NCBI GenBank assembly: GCA_016125255.1
Contig: WGMD01000009.1
Coordinates: forward strand, 1-64,000
Direction: 5' to 3'
Length of the DNA: 64,000 nt
Origin: Planctomycetota bacterium
Lineage (GTDB): Bacteria; Planctomycetota; Phycisphaerae; Phycisphaerales; Zrk34
The notes under the pieces are model-generated. The model saw nothing but the letters and a program-made list of their open reading frames with translations. It did not search any database and had not been told where the DNA came from. The position numbers and the translations under genes are program-made. Positions 61,143 through 64,000 of this stretch are shown here, piece by piece (positions within the stretch are counted from its first letter, which is position 1; every line of letters starts with the position of its first letter).

Positions 61143-62231
61143 ATGCGTATCCATCTGCTGATCCTCGCGGCTTGCGGCCTCGCCTTCGTCGGCTGCGACA
61201 AGCAGGAAGTCCAACATTACAAGGTCGAACGCCCCAAGGATGAGCCGGCCGCGCATGCGCAAGCGCCCGCGGCGCACCCGGGGGGTGCACCAATGGCCAA
61301 TGCGCCTTTCGCCAACGGACCGATGCCCGCGGTGCAGAATGTGCCCGGCGTGCAGATGCAGATGCTCGCCGCCATCGTGCCGCATCCGCAGCGCACATGG
61401 TTCTTCAAGGCGTTGGGCCCCGCCAGGCAAGTCACCGCCATCGAAGCCGACTTCAAGAAGCTCATCGCCTCGACCAAGTTCACGCCCGACGGCGCTCAAG
61501 CAGACTGGACCCTCCCGGCCGGTTGGACGCAGCAGCCCGCATCGGGCATGCGCTTCGCCACGCTGATTCCCCCTTCGACCGGCGGTCCGCCCGTTGACAT
61601 TTCCGTCACCGCGCTGGGGCCCGCCGCCGGCGATGAAATCTCCAATGTCAATCGCTGGCGCAATCAGGTATCGCTCCCGCCCGTGACGCCCGATGAACTC
61701 GCCGCCATCACGCAGACGATCCCCGTCGGCGAACTCAAGGCCTCGTACTTCAACATCCTCGGCCCGGCGCCCGCCGAAGCGCCGAAGCTGCCCGCCTCCG
61801 ATGCGCCCTTCACCGCGACGACGCCCGACGGCTGGTTCCCGCAGCCCCCGTCGGCCATGCGCCTCGCCTCCTTCGCCGCCGGCGAAGCGGACATTTCCGC
61901 CAGCACCCTTCCGCCCGCCGCCGCCGATCCGATCCTCAATGTCAACCGATGGCGCGGCCAGCTCGGCCTCCCGCCGCTCGCGTCCGATGATGAACTCAAA
62001 AAGGCCACGCAGACCGTCAAGATCAGCGGGCTCGACGCCATGTACTTCGACATGATCGGCCCCGAATCCGACGGCCCCAACCGCAAGCGCACCATCGCCG
62101 CCATGCTCCCCGTCGTCGGACAAGTCTGGTTCTTCAAGATCACCGGCCCCGCCGACGTCGTCGCCGTGCAGAAGAGCGCCTTCGATCAGTGGCTCGCGTC
62201 GATCCGGCTTAATGGCGGAGGCGCTCCATGA
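61143..62231 (+). CDS. Lipoprotein of unknown function with two repeated domains
   Basis: 362 residues from MRIHLLILAACGLAFVGC, a lipoprotein signal with Cys18. A Pro/Ala-rich linker is followed by two or three related segments with W-[FT]-[LP]-x-[PG]...MR-[FL]-A-[TS] and VNRWR-[NG]-Q-[VL]-[SG]-LPP words (about residues 105-220 and 220-320). A TTG three codons upstream (61134) is an alternative start with a better-spaced AAAGG. It overlaps the ResB gene by ATGA, so it probably functions with cytochrome c maturation or the respiratory complex encoded there. Confidence 0.82.
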   Translation: MRIHLLILAACGLAFVGCDKQEVQHYKVERPKDEPAAHAQAPAAHPGGAPMANAPFANGPMPAVQNVPGVQMQMLAAIVPHPQRTWFFKALGPARQVTAIEADFKKLIASTKFTPDGAQADWTLPAGWTQQPASGMRFATLIPPSTGGPPVDISVTALGPAAGDEISNVNRWRNQVSLPPVTPDELAAITQTIPVGELKASYFNILGPAPAEAPKLPASDAPFTATTPDGWFPQPPSAMRLASFAAGEADISASTLPPAAADPILNVNRWRGQLGLPPLASDDELKKATQTVKISGLDAMYFDMIGPESDGPNRKRTIAAMLPVVGQVWFFKITGPADVVAVQKSAFDQWLASIRLNGGGAP

Positions 62232-63712
62232 CCCGTTCCGCCGCCAAGGCCGCTCAGTCCGCCGCGCCCGTCGATGCGATGACGCATCCGACCGCCGCGG
62301 GGGAAGTGCATGACGTGTCGCTGTGGGAGATCGTCAAGCGGGTGCTCGAACCGCTCGCCTCGCTCAAGCTCACCGTGATCCTTTTCGCGCTGTCCGTCTT
62401 CCTCGTCTTCGCCGGCACGCTCGTGCAGGTGGACCACGGCATCTGGACCGTCGTCGACACCTACTTCCGCACCGCCTTCGCCTACATCCGATTCGGCATC
62501 TTCTTCCCCCGCTCCTGGGACGTCCCCGGCGGATTCTACTTCCCCGGCGGATGGCTCATCGGCGGCCTCCTGCTCGTCAACATCCTCGCCGCCCACACCG
62601 TCCGCTTCACCATCAAAGCCCGCGGCACGCGGCTCTGGCTTGGTCTGCTTGTCCTCGTCCTCGGCGTCACGCTGACCGGCCTCGTACTCGCCGGCGTGTT
62701 CCAGCAGGATGTCGCCACCACGAACAACGCCGCCTTCTGGCGCGTCGCGATCCGACTCATCAAAGGCGGCGTGGCGGCGATCGTCCTCATGGTCGCCTGC
62801 ATCATGCTCTTCAACAAACGCGCCGGCATCGTCCTCCTGCACGGCGGGATCATCCTCATGCTCCTGTCCGAATTGATCACCGGTCTCTTCGCCGTCGAAG
62901 GACAGATGCGCATCGAGGAAGGCCACACCGTCAACTACGTTTACCACACCCGCTCCTTCGAGCTGGCCGTCATCCGCCACGAGGACGAAACCACCGACGA
63001 TGTGCATGCGATTCCGCAGAAGATGCTCACCAGCGGGCATGACATCGTCGTCGACGATCTGCCTTTCGACATCGAAGTCGATCAGTGGATGGCCAACTCG
63101 CATATCGACAAGGTGGGCGCGCACGGCGATGAAGCCAACCCCGCCACCGCCGGCTCGGGCCTCGAAGCCGTCGCACATCCCGATGATCCCGTCAGCGGCA
63201 CGAATCCCGATCAGAACATCGACATCGCCTCCGCCTACATCACCGTCAAGGATCGCAAGACCGGCCAACCCGTCGGCAAATACCTCGTGTCCGGCTGGCT
63301 GAGCTTTCAGGACATTCCCCAGCACGTCGACTTCGGCGATCAGCACTATGACCTGTACCTGCGATTCGCCCGGACGTACAAGCCGTACTCCGTTTATCTC
63401 GTCGATTTCAACCATGAAACCTACATCGGCACCAACACGCCCAAGGACTTTTCGAGCGTGGTGCGATTGATGGACTCGACCCGCGGCGTGGACCGGCAGG
63501 TGAAGATCTGGATGAACAACCCGCTGCGCTATCAGGGCGAGACGTTCTACCAGTCGTCGTTTGAGCCGGGCGACCGCGTGACGATTCTGCAGGTGGTCAA
63601 GAACGCGGGGTGGATGGTGCCGTATGTGGCGTGCATGATCGTCGGCACGGGCATGGCGGTGCATTTCGGGATGAACCTGCTGAGCTTCCTTCGCAGGAGG
63701 GCCAAGGCATGA
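62228..63712 (+). CDS. resB: ResB/Ccs1-like cytochrome c maturation protein
   Basis: 494 residues. After a cytoplasmic N-terminus there are membrane helices at about 47-65 (LTVILFALSVFLVFAGTLVQ), 110-128, 138-160, 176-200 and 202-222, then a large periplasmic domain (about 230-460) and a last helix near 465-485. This is the ResB layout. With CcsA it forms the system II haem lyase that attaches haem to apocytochromes outside the membrane. Overlaps both neighbours by ATGA. Confidence 0.9.
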   Translation: MTRSAAKAAQSAAPVDAMTHPTAAGEVHDVSLWEIVKRVLEPLASLKLTVILFALSVFLVFAGTLVQVDHGIWTVVDTYFRTAFAYIRFGIFFPRSWDVPGGFYFPGGWLIGGLLLVNILAAHTVRFTIKARGTRLWLGLLVLVLGVTLTGLVLAGVFQQDVATTNNAAFWRVAIRLIKGGVAAIVLMVACIMLFNKRAGIVLLHGGIILMLLSELITGLFAVEGQMRIEEGHTVNYVYHTRSFELAVIRHEDETTDDVHAIPQKMLTSGHDIVVDDLPFDIEVDQWMANSHIDKVGAHGDEANPATAGSGLEAVAHPDDPVSGTNPDQNIDIASAYITVKDRKTGQPVGKYLVSGWLSFQDIPQHVDFGDQHYDLYLRFARTYKPYSVYLVDFNHETYIGTNTPKDFSSVVRLMDSTRGVDRQVKIWMNNPLRYQGETFYQSSFEPGDRVTILQVVKNAGWMVPYVACMIVGTGMAVHFGMNLLSFLRRRAKA

Positions 63713-64000
63713 ATAAGTCGATGGCATGGTTCGCGGCGATCGTGACGGCGGTGCTGGGCGCGGCCTATTTGATCAGCGTCGCCGTGCCGCCCACGGACGA
63801 AATCGGCACGATGGACGTGCAGGCGTTCGGCAAGCTGCCGATGGTCTACGGCGGGCGCGTCAAGCCGTTCGACACCTTCGCCCGCAACAGTCTGACGATC
63901 ATCTCCGACCGCCAGACATGGCGCGACGAAAATGACAAGGAACAGCCGGCGATCACGTGGCTGCTGAACATCATGTCGCAGTCGGAGGCGGGTTTCTCCG
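63709..64000 (+). CDS. ccsA: CcsA-like cytochrome c maturation protein, partial
   Basis: The first 97 codons, cut off by the window end. It begins MNKSMAWFAAIVTAVLGAAY with an N-terminal membrane helix and has LPMVYGGRVKPFDTFARN, a segment typical of the extended N-terminus of planctomycete CcsA/ResC proteins. It overlaps the ResB stop by ATGA. The haem-binding WWD region would lie outside the window. Confidence 0.8.
   Translation, partial: MNKSMAWFAAIVTAVLGAAYLISVAVPPTDEIGTMDVQAFGKLPMVYGGRVKPFDTFARNSLTIISDRQTWRDENDKEQPAITWLLNIMSQSEAGFS

Noticed and set aside
62186-63727. 513-codon open frame on the minus strand
   Set aside because: Antisense to the ResB gene; its sequence is an acidic low-complexity product of the reverse strand.

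Overview
This GC-rich window looks like a chromosomal segment of a planctomycete, most likely of the Phycisphaerae type. The evidence is family content. There are DUF1549/DUF1553 and DUF1501 genes in tandem, many ECF sigma factors of the Rhodopirellula/Verrucomicrobium type, FecR-like membrane proteins, H-X9-DG-type pseudopilins, Tat-exported redox and sugar enzymes, and surface proteins ending in a PEP-CTERM-like tail of the form P-[TA]-PAALPAG followed by a hydrophobic stretch and RRR[KR]. I saw no rRNA, transposase, phage gene or CRISPR array.

The most striking feature is one four-gene cassette present five times in 64 kb: ECF sigma factor, FecR-like single-pass regulator, PEP-CTERM-like exported protein(s), type II pseudopilin. 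Copy A is 5531 to 285 (minus), B is 20976 to 16817 (minus), C is 41558-45349 (plus, followed by a sialidase-like gene), D is 46825-50457 (plus) and E is 56701 to 53250 (minus). Genes in a cassette are usually joined by ATGA or TGATG stop/start overlaps. The exported partner varies (LamG, discoidin-like, other beta folds), while the other three families are constant. In copies C and D the outer domain of the FecR protein resembles the exported protein encoded next to it. I infer a modular, sigma-controlled surface-protein export system with one pseudopilin dedicated to each client.

The second theme is repeat invasion of coding DNA. A long palindrome encodes an in-frame KPTPTLS...RSVWYA segment in FecR copies B and E. 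Heptamer tracts bracket the membrane segment of FecR copies D and E. A REP-like hairpin lengthens the leader of pseudopilin A to about 41 residues. Related heptamer tracts, hairpins and inverted repeats fill several gaps and form the 5' leaders of two genes (38857-38884 and 39339-39366).

Layout: tRNA-Pro(GGG) (99-172); cassette A; LamG-DUF1549-DUF1553 and DUF1501 pair (5700-10522); D-glutamate-type DUF1611/epimerase pair (10753-12908); an ECF/anti-sigma-like/PDZ operon (15206 to 12915); a degenerate sulfatase (15334-16677); cassette B; a SpoA/FliN-like protein with response regulator and hybrid-input histidine kinase (21049-23918); a fatty-acid and phospholipid operon rpmF-plsX-fabH-[four-helix-bundle cassette]-fabD-fabG-acpP-fabF (30154 to 24007); a wHTH gene bracketed by palindromes; putA; a DnaJ-domain protein; an intradiol dioxygenase; an RRM protein; RNase D and small envelope proteins; cassettes C and D; a Gfo/Idh/MocA oxidoreductase divergent from a sugar isomerase-like gene; cassette E; a Pal/OmpA lipoprotein; an amidohydrolase; two PEP-CTERM proteins; a beta-hydroxyacid dehydrogenase; and the start of a cytochrome c maturation operon (lipoprotein, ResB, CcsA) that runs off the window.

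All assignments come from reading motifs and translations; no database search was run. Starts were chosen by Shine-Dalgarno-like sequences, overlaps and family length.
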